Source: Flavobacteriaceae bacterium (GTDB lineage: Bacteria; Bacteroidota; Bacteroidia; Flavobacteriales; Flavobacteriaceae). From it: 64,000 nucleotides of DNA. Both the position numbers and the translations under genes were made by a program. The stretch is taken from NCBI GenBank assembly GCA_017852075.1, contig JAFMLQ010000003.1:1-64000 (forward strand), written 5' to 3'. Shown in pieces: positions 7,855 through 15,755 of this stretch. The number at the start of each line of letters is the position of its first letter. Position 1 is the first letter of the stretch. A model generated the notes under the pieces. That model ran no database searches, was not told where the DNA came from, and saw only the letters and a program-made list of their open reading frames with translations.

Positions 7855-9347
7855 CGGGAACTCTTATTTTACAAATGCTAGCCATAGGTGTATTGGGAAT
7901 CTACATTCTCAGCCTGACAATGATCTTCTTATACAGCCTTACCCAATTGAATATGTTGCGGTTTTATCTGCGTCGACTAAAACAAGAAAAAAACACCCCC
8001 TCACTCCCCAAAAACCTACCAAAAGTCACTGTACAACTCCCCTTGTATAATGAATACTATGTAGTGGAACGTCTGCTGGAATGTATTGTAGCTCTCGATT
8101 ATCCTCAAGAACTTCTTCAAATTCAAGTGTTGGATGATTCTACCGACGAATCCCTGGCTTTAAGCCAACGTTTGGTTAAAGCCTACCAAAAAAAAGAGAT
8201 TCCAATAGAACTCATTACTCGAACTGACAGAGTGGGCTTTAAAGCAGGAGCTCTAAAACACGGATTAAGTCAAGCATCGGGTGAATACATTGCCATTTTT
8301 GATGCTGACTTTTTACCGCAAACGGATTGGCTTTTGAAAACCATCCCCCATTTTCACAACCCAAAAACCGGAGTTGTACAAACCCGTTGGGGACATCTGA
8401 ATCGCAACCACTCTATTCTAACGGAAGTGCAAGCCTTTGCCCTAGACGCCCATTTTCTCTTAGAACAGGTAGGACGTAACCAACAACAACATTTTATAAA
8501 TTTTAATGGTACCGCAGGAATTTGGCGGAAAAGTTGCATTTTAGATGCAGGCAACTGGGAAGGGGACACCCTCACCGAAGATCTTGATTTAAGCTATCGT
8601 GCGCAACTAAAACACTGGAAGTTTACTTATTTGGATGATGTGGTCACCCCTGCTGAACTTCCCATCACAATGGATGCAATTCGCTCTCAACAATTCCGAT
8701 GGAATAAAGGAGGAGCCGAGAATTTTAGGAAAATAATTCGAAATGTATTTCAAGCAAAAGGGCATTCCACATGGACTAAAATCAATGCGTTTTTTCACTT
8801 GCTCAACAGCACAATGTTCTTAAATGTATTCTTGGTGGCCTTTCTTAGCGTACCAATACTTTTTATAAAAGCTGCCTATCCAGAATTGAATTGGATTTTT
8901 AACCTCAGTGCTTTATTTATTATAAGTACACTTATTTTTTTTAGTTGCTATTGGTTTGTTCACAAGCGTATTTTTGGAGGTGGAGTTCAGTCCTTATTGG
9001 AATACATCAAACGCTTTTTAAGCTTTTACAGTTTGATCATGGGTTTTTCTATTCACAATTCAATTGCAGTTTTGGAAGGTCATTTAGGTAAAAAAAGCGC
9101 TTTTATTCGCACTCCAAAATTCAACCAAAACACAAGTCAAACTCAACTAAAAAAACACAAGTATGCAAAAAATAAAATTTCTATGTACTCTTTTTTAGAG
9201 ATTGCTTCTGCTCTTTATTTTGTTTTTGGAATGGGCGCTGCCTTTTACGTGGTTCCTGATGGAGATTTTGGATTGTTTGTCTTTCATCTTTTCCTTTTTA
9301 TTGGATTTGCAAGTATTAGCTTTCACGATTTAAAGGAAGTCCGATGA
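7845..9347 (+). CDS. membrane GT2 glycosyltransferase, cellulose-synthase-like
   Basis: A 500-residue processive-type GT2. One N-terminal helix (about 8-30) precedes the catalytic domain with all four elements of the D,D,D,QxxRW pattern: LDDSTDE (DD 97-98), FDADF (153-155), TEDLDLS (244-250) and QQFRW (282-286). Four C-terminal hydrophobic helices follow. Family members make cellulose-like, glucomannan-like or glycolipid products, including ceramide or diacylglycerol glycosides; no c-di-GMP PilZ domain is attached. It overlaps the previous gene by 10 bases and the next by 4 bases (ATGA), indicating translational coupling. Whether it polymerises or adds a single sugar cannot be told. Confidence 0.78.
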   Translation: MEITGTLILQMLAIGVLGIYILSLTMIFLYSLTQLNMLRFYLRRLKQEKNTPSLPKNLPKVTVQLPLYNEYYVVERLLECIVALDYPQELLQIQVLDDSTDESLALSQRLVKAYQKKEIPIELITRTDRVGFKAGALKHGLSQASGEYIAIFDADFLPQTDWLLKTIPHFHNPKTGVVQTRWGHLNRNHSILTEVQAFALDAHFLLEQVGRNQQQHFINFNGTAGIWRKSCILDAGNWEGDTLTEDLDLSYRAQLKHWKFTYLDDVVTPAELPITMDAIRSQQFRWNKGGAENFRKIIRNVFQAKGHSTWTKINAFFHLLNSTMFLNVFLVAFLSVPILFIKAAYPELNWIFNLSALFIISTLIFFSCYWFVHKRIFGGGVQSLLEYIKRFLSFYSLIMGFSIHNSIAVLEGHLGKKSAFIRTPKFNQNTSQTQLKKHKYAKNKISMYSFLEIASALYFVFGMGAAFYVVPDGDFGLFVFHLFLFIGFASISFHDLKEVR

Positions 9348-10687
9348 GCCTATTCTCTAAAACCCTATCTCAATGGACTCTCCCACTTCTTCTTTTTTTT
9401 GGGTTTTATTCAATTGCCCATGGGTTACAACGAACCGAAACGATTCCCTTGTTGGCTACCTACAGTGGTCTGTTTCTTGTGCTCTGGATTTGGATTAGAA
9501 ATTACAGTAGCTTGTGGAATATTTTTATAATTGGCTTGATCTGTCGTCTCCTATTTTGGAATCATATCCCAGCACTCTCACAAGATTTTTATCGATTTAT
9601 TTGGGATGGAAATATCCAGCTCTTGGGAATTAATCCTTTTCGTTTTACACCAAATGAGTTGATCGATTTAATTGACTTTCCCAATGCACAACTACTCTTT
9701 GAAAAAATGGGGAGTCTCAGCAACGAAAACTATTCCAATTACCCTCCTTTGAGTCAATACCTTTATCAAGTGATGGCCTATTTTAATAACGATGACATTC
9801 GCTTTCCTGTTGTGGCATTACGGGGGCTTTATCTTATAGGAGAAATCTTTCTTTTTTTTGGTGCCAAATCTCTGTTGGAACGGATGGAACTTCCTACAAG
9901 TTACCTCAGCTGGTATTTTTTAAATCCACTCGTGATCGTGGAAGGGTTTGGTAACCTTCATGGAGAAAGTTTAATGCTTGCATTTACCTTATTTGCTTGG
10001 TTGTTTTGCCTAAAGAGAAAACCGCTACTAGGAGGTTTGTTTATGGCATTGGCCATTGGCACTAAATTACTACCCTTACTTTTAATCCCGTTCTTTTTTC
10101 GCTATTTGGGAATTCGAAAATTTACCATTTTCGGGGTGAGTATTTTAGGGTTTTCAGTATTGCTTTGGATCCCATTTTGGGAAGGAAAAATGTTGGAAAA
10201 CTATACCCAAACCATTCAACTTTGGTTTACCACCTTTGAATTTAACGGAAGTCTTTACAATATTGTTCGCGCTATAGGATATGAAGTCAAAGGGTATAAT
10301 ATCATTCGAAAATTAGGAAAAATTACCCCGTTCATTACCCTAGGTTTGGTGCTTCTTTTTTCTCTTTTTAATTCCAACCGCTGCCCCCAACAAATCTTCA
10401 AGAGTATGCTTTTTTTCCTTAGTTGTTATTTTTTTATGGCGACTACGGTACATCCTTGGTATATCATCAATCTGATTTTCTTGGGAATCATTTCTGGCTA
10501 CATCTATCCTATCCTTTGGAGTCTGGTTGTTTTTTGGAGTTATAGCGCTTATGGCGTAGAAGTAGTTGAGGAAAAAATAGGTTGGCAGTTAGGGGCTTAC
10601 CTTCTAGTCTATGGTTGCTTTTTTTATGAGCTTTTTAAAGGACGTTTAGGGCATCATCTTCAAAAATCCAACTTCTTTAGTGTTTAG
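9344..10687 (+). CDS. GT-C-fold polyprenol-dependent sugar transferase (GT87/mannosyltransferase-like)
   Basis: A very hydrophobic 447-residue protein with about ten to twelve membrane helices. The first extracytoplasmic loop carries PALSQDFYRFIWDGN, the acidic loop that in GT-C enzymes binds the lipid-phosphate sugar donor. A second conserved-looking stretch NPLVIVEGFGNLHGESLM matches DUF2029/GT87-like transferases. It would use the polyprenyl-phosphate sugar made by a gene such as the GT2 at 7162 on the outer face of the inner membrane. Its 3' end overlaps the convergent pseudouridine-synthase-like gene by 42 bases, the longest convergent overlap here. Confidence 0.7.
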   Translation: MSLFSKTLSQWTLPLLLFFGFYSIAHGLQRTETIPLLATYSGLFLVLWIWIRNYSSLWNIFIIGLICRLLFWNHIPALSQDFYRFIWDGNIQLLGINPFRFTPNELIDLIDFPNAQLLFEKMGSLSNENYSNYPPLSQYLYQVMAYFNNDDIRFPVVALRGLYLIGEIFLFFGAKSLLERMELPTSYLSWYFLNPLVIVEGFGNLHGESLMLAFTLFAWLFCLKRKPLLGGLFMALAIGTKLLPLLLIPFFFRYLGIRKFTIFGVSILGFSVLLWIPFWEGKMLENYTQTIQLWFTTFEFNGSLYNIVRAIGYEVKGYNIIRKLGKITPFITLGLVLLFSLFNSNRCPQQIFKSMLFFLSCYFFMATTVHPWYIINLIFLGIISGYIYPILWSLVVFWSYSAYGVEVVEEKIGWQLGAYLLVYGCFFYELFKGRLGHHLQKSNFFSV

Positions 10688-11395
10688 CCTGCGCCAATTC
10701 CCTCGTGGAAGTTCCTTTTTGGTCATTCCGCCATATACCACTCGATCCATTTGAATTACTTTAGCTCCCACTGCTGCAAAAAGCTTGACTAAAACTGCTG
10801 GACTTAGAGAATGCACCTCTACACCCACTTCTTTTTTAGACTTTCCTTGGATATGACTAATCACACTGACCTTCTGCATTTTTTCAAAAACCAGTTGACC
10901 CGTCTTTAACTTTTCCATCATTTCCTTTGTGATATTTTGATCTAAAACCACTTGATAGATCATAGGAATTGAAGAAGAATTGTTTAGTTTTTTTCGCAGT
11001 ACCTCATCATTGGTAAAAAGTAAAAGTCCTGTCATGGGTCTGCCCATATCCCCTACAGGTGGCACTTTAAATTGTACTGCATTTCGAATTAACTCCTGTA
11101 CAGATTTATTTATCTTTCCCCCTTGAGAAGTGGCCACAAAACCTTTGGGTTTGTTCAGCAACAGATATACTGGTGGAGCTTGCTGTATCCGAGCACCATC
11201 GTATTTCACTTCGTCAGAAGATTGGACTTGATATCCCATCTCAGTCACCGTCTTACCATTGATCTGAACCAATCCCATTTTGATGAATTCATCTGCTTCT
11301 CTTCGGGAACAAATCCCTGCATTAGATAAGAACTTGTTTAACCTTATGGTTTTACCAGCAGAAGTACTCTCCTGTTTTGAATGTGTTTTTTTCAT
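10646..11395 (-). CDS. RsuA/RluB-family pseudouridine synthase homologue with altered active site
   Basis: A 249-residue protein with an N-terminal S4 RNA-binding domain (about 18-64) and an RsuA-like catalytic domain. Family landmarks remain: NKPKGF (81-86), TGLLLFTND (122-130), a Tyr in MIYQVVL, and LPRGNWRRLNTKEV near the end. The universal active-site motif GRLD is instead GDMG (115-118), so the catalytic Asp position holds Gly. The EGRNRQVRRMF motif is replaced by HSLSPAVLVKLF (195-206). Both changes predict loss of normal pseudouridylation. ATG 11395 is chosen; the frame extends to 11443 but that part overlaps the upstream gene. It is the last gene of the mevalonate operon. It may be an RNA-binding pseudoenzyme. 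Confidence 0.75.
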   Translation of the reverse strand: MKKTHSKQESTSAGKTIRLNKFLSNAGICSRREADEFIKMGLVQINGKTVTEMGYQVQSSDEVKYDGARIQQAPPVYLLLNKPKGFVATSQGGKINKSVQELIRNAVQFKVPPVGDMGRPMTGLLLFTNDEVLRKKLNNSSSIPMIYQVVLDQNITKEMMEKLKTGQLVFEKMQKVSVISHIQGKSKKEVGVEVHSLSPAVLVKLFAAVGAKVIQMDRVVYGGMTKKELPRGNWRRLNTKEVGFLKMMP

Positions 11396-11417
11396 ATTCA
11401 CTGAATCGCCTTTAGCG

Positions 11418-12305
11418 CTATAGATTTTGATAGACCAGGGCAATGCTTAAAACTCCAATCAAAATCCAAAATTTAATTAAATTATGAGTCCAAAGGTACG
11501 CCTTTTGATCTTGAGCACGCCATAAGAAAATCAAAACGAAACCCAAGAAGGGAATTCCCGCTATAAAAAAGTATTGCATCAATCCTAGAGACTCATGAAT
11601 CAAATAATAACTAGGAATAAAACACAAAAGTACCACAAGGGTAATGATGGTTTTGGTAAAGGGTACGCTAAATACAGTAGGGAGGGTTTTATAACGCTGT
11701 ACCCAATCCCCCTTAAAATTTTCTAAATCCTTAACAATATCTCTGGCTAAGATTAAAAAAAACAAATAGGCTGCATGGTAAAAAATTACTGTTTCAAAAT
11801 TTTTAAGATATAGGGTTATTCCCCAAAAAGGGAAGATCATCAAAAGTGCCGAAAAGAGGTTGCTCAACCAAAATAGACGCTTGATTCCACTGCTGTAAAG
11901 CCAAATGGAAAGCATATAAAACAGAAAAAAAAGTACCGCTCGAAAGGAAACAACACTGGAAAATACCAAACCTATCATATTGAGTAAAAGGTAAAACACT
12001 AATTGTAGTTGTTGTGAAACCAAATGTTCTAAGATGTACTTTTTGGGACGATTGATTTGATCTTTGGCTGCATCGTAAAAGTTATTGATGATATACCCCG
12101 CAGCTGTAGTCAGGGCAGAGGCAGCGACAATACAAAAAAAAGGAAGGTCAAATACCAAATCCCACCAGCCCGTTTTTGGGCTTAAAATGTAGCGTGCAGT
12201 AAGGTATTGCGCAATGACTAAAATGACAATATTATATCCTCGAACTAAACTAAATAAGCTCAATAACTTTAAAAGATTGCGCTGAAGAGAACGAGAAAAA
12301 AGCAT
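11418..12305 (-). CDS. UbiA-family prenyltransferase
   Basis: A 295-residue integral membrane prenyltransferase with about eight helices. The first aspartate-rich motif NNFYDAAKDQINRPKKYI is the UbiA prenyl-diphosphate/Mg site, and ARDIVKDLENFKGD is the second. In Bacteroidota such genes beside mevalonate genes are often annotated as geranylgeranylglycerol-phosphate geranylgeranyltransferase-like; the acceptor could also be a quinone or tetrapyrrole ring. It lies 9 bases after the mevalonate kinase gene, which fits use of the isoprenoid made by that pathway. The substrate cannot be fixed from sequence. Confidence 0.78.
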   Translation of the reverse strand: MLFSRSLQRNLLKLLSLFSLVRGYNIVILVIAQYLTARYILSPKTGWWDLVFDLPFFCIVAASALTTAAGYIINNFYDAAKDQINRPKKYILEHLVSQQLQLVFYLLLNMIGLVFSSVVSFRAVLFFLFYMLSIWLYSSGIKRLFWLSNLFSALLMIFPFWGITLYLKNFETVIFYHAAYLFFLILARDIVKDLENFKGDWVQRYKTLPTVFSVPFTKTIITLVVLLCFIPSYYLIHESLGLMQYFFIAGIPFLGFVLIFLWRAQDQKAYLWTHNLIKFWILIGVLSIALVYQNL

Positions 12306-12314
12306 AGTCCCTTT

Positions 12315-13244
12315 TTAGAAACGATAGACTACTTCTAAGGGGTAGCCCTTTAAAGCTTTTTGTGCTATTTCAAAATCCTCTGCAAATCCTAGGATAAAAC
12401 CTCCTCCACCAGATCCACAAAGTTTAAGATAGTAGTCGTTCGATTCAATTCCTTTTTGCCAAAGTTGACGAAACCTATTCGGAATCATAGGCTCAAAATT
12501 ATTGAGCACTAAAGCGGATAACGATTTGATATTCCCAAAGAGTGAGTTTAGATTTCCTTGAAGAAAATCTTCGATACAGGCGTCCGAATATTTAATGAAT
12601 TGATCTCGCATCATATTACTGAATGCTTCTTGCTTCATATTTTCCATAAAAATGGAAACCATGGGTGCGGTTTCGCCACTCGTACCACTATCAATCAAAA
12701 AAACAGCTCCTTTACCAGAAGTTTGCTGAGAGGGAATTCCTGTAGTTTCAATGTGTTCTTTCGAATTGATCAAAATCGGCAAACTCAAATAACTGTTTAA
12801 CGGATCTAAACCAGAGGATTTTCCATGAAAAAAAGACTCCATTAAACCAAATACTTTTTTGAGGTACTGCAATTTTTCTTTGGTAAGGTTTTCTAAGACC
12901 GTTATTTTACAAATAGCATATTGGTCATAAATTGCAGCCACCAACGCTCCACTGCTTCCCACACCATAACCCTGAGGAATACTACTGTCAAAATACATTT
13001 TCTGATCTAGATCACGATCTAATCTATTCCAATCAAAGTTGACGATTTCTGCATCTAAAGTCTTTAAATAAGCAGCAAAAGCTTTAAGTTTTATGTGCGA
13101 TGCTTCATTGACTTGTGTCTGCTGATCTGGAATTTTTAGTGCACCGCGATAAAAATTATAAGGAATGGATAAGGCTTTGGAATCTTTGATAATTCCATAC
13201 TCTCCAAAAAGTAAAATTTTTGCAAAAAATAAAGGTCCTTTCAT
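12315..13244 (-). CDS. mvk: mevalonate kinase (GHMP kinase)
   Basis: A 309-residue GHMP-family kinase. The N-terminal FAKILLFGEYGII (7-19) corresponds to the mevalonate kinase GEH motif, with Tyr in place of His. The ATP loop GYGVGSSGALVAAIYD spans 92-107. GKSSGLDPL and the C-terminal LCGSGGGGFILGF complete the fold signature. It would phosphorylate mevalonate on the route to isopentenyl diphosphate. Its neighbours are diphosphomevalonate decarboxylase upstream and a prenyltransferase downstream. No phosphomevalonate kinase gene is in the window, so either another gene supplies it or one GHMP enzyme covers the step; this is not resolvable here. Confidence 0.8.
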   Translation of the reverse strand: MKGPLFFAKILLFGEYGIIKDSKALSIPYNFYRGALKIPDQQTQVNEASHIKLKAFAAYLKTLDAEIVNFDWNRLDRDLDQKMYFDSSIPQGYGVGSSGALVAAIYDQYAICKITVLENLTKEKLQYLKKVFGLMESFFHGKSSGLDPLNSYLSLPILINSKEHIETTGIPSQQTSGKGAVFLIDSGTSGETAPMVSIFMENMKQEAFSNMMRDQFIKYSDACIEDFLQGNLNSLFGNIKSLSALVLNNFEPMIPNRFRQLWQKGIESNDYYLKLCGSGGGGFILGFAEDFEIAQKALKGYPLEVVYRF

Positions 13245-13300
13245 CTTTTTTGAATCACTTTAAAACCTCTAAAAAGTTGTTTTAGGTTGTATAGTAATAT

Positions 13301-14380
13301 TTAAACAAAGTTACACTTTTTTGCGCCTTCTCCAACTTGGTCGAGCAAGTACTGGCCCTTTTCACAAAACACTGCGAGCTCCTCTTCAATGAATGTATTG
13401 ACTTGTGCTTTAAATTCAAGTGGGTAGAGTAAATGAACATTTGCACCAGCATCCAAGGTAAAACATATAGGAACCTTCTGACTCACCCTAAACTCTCTAA
13501 TTTTTTCTATAATAGCAAGTGTATTGGGTTTTATCAAAATAAAATAGGGATTTGAAGTCAGCATCATGGCATGTAATGATAGAGCTTCTAACTCTACGAC
13601 ATCTACAAAGGTGTCTAAATCTCCTGCTTTCATGGTGGATGTCAATGCTTCCAGATTGGTTACGGCTTGTGAAAATCGTTGGGATGCAAAAGGATGTTGA
13701 TGCATCAAATCGTGTCCTTGAGAGCTTGAAACCGCTTTTGTTCCTTTATCCACAAGCAGTATGGCGTCTTGATAGGTAGAAAATACAGGATGTAATTCTT
13801 CACCAAAAGGAAGAGCATAGAGATTGGAAGCCTTAGAAAAAATCTTATTTTCTCCCCAAACGGTAACAGGTCCTTGAATACTTCGCGCCGCGCTTCCGGA
13901 CCCCAGTCGAGCGAGAAAAGAAGCTTTCTGATGAAAAAAATCGGTTTCCATAGAAGGAAATAGTTGAGTCTCCATATCCATCAGACACAATGCCAAGGCT
14001 GCCATCGCAGAGGCTGATGAAGCAATTCCGCTACTGTGAGGGAAAGTGTTTTTACTTTTTATGATCAATTCGAACCCATGAATCCAAGGAATATAGGATT
14101 CAATCCGTTTGAAAAAAGTCTGTAGTTTAGGTTTAAAATCAGGTTTGGGTATTCCTTCAAAATAAAAAGTGAAATCAAATTTTCCCAACTTTGAAGGCTG
14201 AAAAAAAACCTCCGTTTGGCTTACACTAGAGGAAAGCGTAAAACTTAAAGAAGGGTTTTTAGGTATTTGAGGTGCTGTTTTTCCCCAATACTTGATCAGT
14301 GCTATATTACTTGGTGCTTCCCAAAAAGCAGTAAATGGAATGGGAGTTCCTTTTTTTGCAATAAAATGGTTTTCATCCAT
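13301..14380 (-). CDS. mvaD: diphosphomevalonate decarboxylase
   Basis: A 359-residue GHMP enzyme that decarboxylates mevalonate diphosphate to isopentenyl diphosphate with ATP. The substrate motif WEAPSNIALIKYWGK lies at 20-34. HSSGIASSASAMAALA is the ATP loop, LGSGSAARSI the diphosphate site and CFTLDAGANVHLLYP carries the catalytic Asp. It heads a minus-strand operon with mevalonate kinase, UbiA and the pseudouridine-synthase homologue. A TATCTTTG box at 14389-14396 lies only 8 bases before the ATG, so a very short leader is possible. Length and motifs are normal for the Bacteroidota branch. Confidence 0.9.
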   Translation of the reverse strand: MDENHFIAKKGTPIPFTAFWEAPSNIALIKYWGKTAPQIPKNPSLSFTLSSSVSQTEVFFQPSKLGKFDFTFYFEGIPKPDFKPKLQTFFKRIESYIPWIHGFELIIKSKNTFPHSSGIASSASAMAALALCLMDMETQLFPSMETDFFHQKASFLARLGSGSAARSIQGPVTVWGENKIFSKASNLYALPFGEELHPVFSTYQDAILLVDKGTKAVSSSQGHDLMHQHPFASQRFSQAVTNLEALTSTMKAGDLDTFVDVVELEALSLHAMMLTSNPYFILIKPNTLAIIEKIREFRVSQKVPICFTLDAGANVHLLYPLEFKAQVNTFIEEELAVFCEKGQYLLDQVGEGAKKCNFV

Positions 14381-14388
14381 ATTGATTT

Positions 14389-14396
14389 CAAAGATA
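14389..14396 (-). promoter_or_regulatory. -7 box candidate for mvaD
   Basis: TATCTTTG on the minus strand matches the Bacteroidota -7 consensus TAnnTTTG exactly. No TTG lies at the usual 17-23 base spacing upstream. It ends 8 bases before the mvaD ATG, so transcripts would have a leader of only a few bases. Confidence 0.35.
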
Positions 14397-14463
14397 AGGC
14401 TTCAAATGCAATGTTTTGCTCCTTGATTCTTAGAAATGATTTTTTTCTATTAGTTTTAAGGAC

Positions 14464-14949
14464 ATGAAAAAGGTTAATTCTCAACTCATTCTAGCTTCTA
14501 CATTAGGAGTCTTTCTTTCTCTAGGGGTAGGTTTTCTATCCAGTAGGGTTACTCAATCTGCCATTCCTACTTGGTATGTGACATTAGAAAAGCCTTTTTT
14601 CTCTCCTCCTAACTGGGTATTTGCTCCAGTTTGGACCGTATTGTATATTTTGATGGGAATTGCCGTTGGAAGGGTTTGGTTTTTTGGAAGAAGACACCGA
14701 TGGGGTCAAACCGCACTCTATCACTTTATCGCACAATTAATATTCAACGGTTTATGGTCTTTGGTCTTCTTTGGTTTAAAAAATCCCTTATTAGGATTGT
14801 TTGTCATTTTAATCCTTTGGATTTTAATACAACGTACCCTTTTTTGGTTTCGATTAGTAGATCGAAATGCCTCCTATATGCTATATCCTTATTTGGCTTG
14901 GGTTAGTTTTGCTACGCTTCTCAACGCTGCAATTCTTTATTTAAATTAG
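14464..14949 (+). CDS. tspO: TspO/MBR family membrane protein
   Basis: A 161-residue five-helix membrane protein of the TspO/peripheral benzodiazepine receptor family, which binds porphyrins and cholesterol-like ligands and modulates stress responses. The signatures PTWYVTLEKPFFSPPNWVFAPVWTVLYI and NGLWSLVFFGLKNPLLGL are characteristic. It is divergent from mvaD (83 bases between starts) and convergent to the phosphodiesterase gene, sharing TTAG at the stops. Gene length and helix count are normal. Confidence 0.87.
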   Translation: MKKVNSQLILASTLGVFLSLGVGFLSSRVTQSAIPTWYVTLEKPFFSPPNWVFAPVWTVLYILMGIAVGRVWFFGRRHRWGQTALYHFIAQLIFNGLWSLVFFGLKNPLLGLFVILILWILIQRTLFWFRLVDRNASYMLYPYLAWVSFATLLNAAILYLN

Positions 14950-15710
14950 TACTTCGGTTTGGGAATTCGTTCAGGGAAGTCCGTAATGACACCATCTACT
15001 CCCATGCCACTTATCAAGCCAATGTCGTCAGGTGCGTTTACCGTCCAAGGATAAATTTTAAAACCCGCTTGATGGATTTTAGTCACATTATCTGAATTGA
15101 GGGTTTTATAATTTGGATTGATGGCCACAGCATTTAATTTTAGTCCAATGGGAATGGCGTCTAAGGGATCATCTTCGGTGAGGATTGCAATGGGTACTTC
15201 TTGATTTGCTTGTCGGAAAAGGGTAAGTTCATCCCAGTTAAAACTCGAGATCAAGATCTTTTCTGGTGACCATTCCTCACGTTCAAAATACAACTGTAAA
15301 AGTGCATCGGTCTTTAACGCCGTTTGACTTCCTTTGAGTTCAATATTCAAAAACACACGTCCTCCGATTAAATCTAAAACTTCCTCTAGTGTAGGAATAG
15401 TAAAACCTTCTAATACCTCTATTCTCTTAATAGAATCCAAATCCAACTCTTCAATATACCCTGTTGCATTAGTTAGTTTTTCCAAAGTTTTGTCGTGAAA
15501 TACGACCAACTCTCCACTAGCGCACTGAAACACGTCAATTTCTATACCATCTACCTCCAATTCAATGGCTTTCGCAATAGAAGGCAATGTGTTTTCAGCG
15601 AGATGACCTTTTGCACCACGGTGACCTATTACAAGTGGATTTTTTGGAGGAGCGCAAGTCGTCATAAGCACACTGAATAAAAGTATTAAATAGTCTTTAT
15701 AATTTTTCAT
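14946..15710 (-). CDS. glycerophosphodiester phosphodiesterase lipoprotein
   Basis: A 254-residue GDPD enzyme that hydrolyses glycerophosphodiesters to glycerol-3-phosphate and an alcohol. An N-terminal hydrophobic stretch ends in a lipobox with Cys19 (VLMTTC), so the protein is lipid-anchored in the envelope. The active-site set is complete: IGHRGAKGHLAENTLPS (general acid/base His and metal Glu), EIDVFQ, VVFHD, and LNIELKG. The C-terminal VDGVITDFPERI closes the barrel. It is followed upstream by an amylase lipoprotein gene 45 bases away. Confidence 0.86.
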   Translation of the reverse strand: MKNYKDYLILLFSVLMTTCAPPKNPLVIGHRGAKGHLAENTLPSIAKAIELEVDGIEIDVFQCASGELVVFHDKTLEKLTNATGYIEELDLDSIKRIEVLEGFTIPTLEEVLDLIGGRVFLNIELKGSQTALKTDALLQLYFEREEWSPEKILISSFNWDELTLFRQANQEVPIAILTEDDPLDAIPIGLKLNAVAINPNYKTLNSDNVTKIHQAGFKIYPWTVNAPDDIGLISGMGVDGVITDFPERIPKPKY

Positions 15711-15734
15711 TTTTTTTTCAATTTAATCGATTCA

Positions 15735-15742
15735 CAAATATA
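15735..15742 (-). promoter_or_regulatory. -7 box candidate for the phosphodiesterase gene
   Basis: TATATTTG on the minus strand, 24 bases before the ATG at 15710, matches TAnnTTTG. No clear TTG -33 element is present, and the upstream part lies in the end of the amylase gene, so this is tentative. Confidence 0.3.
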
Positions 15743-15755
15743 AATTTGAAAAAAA

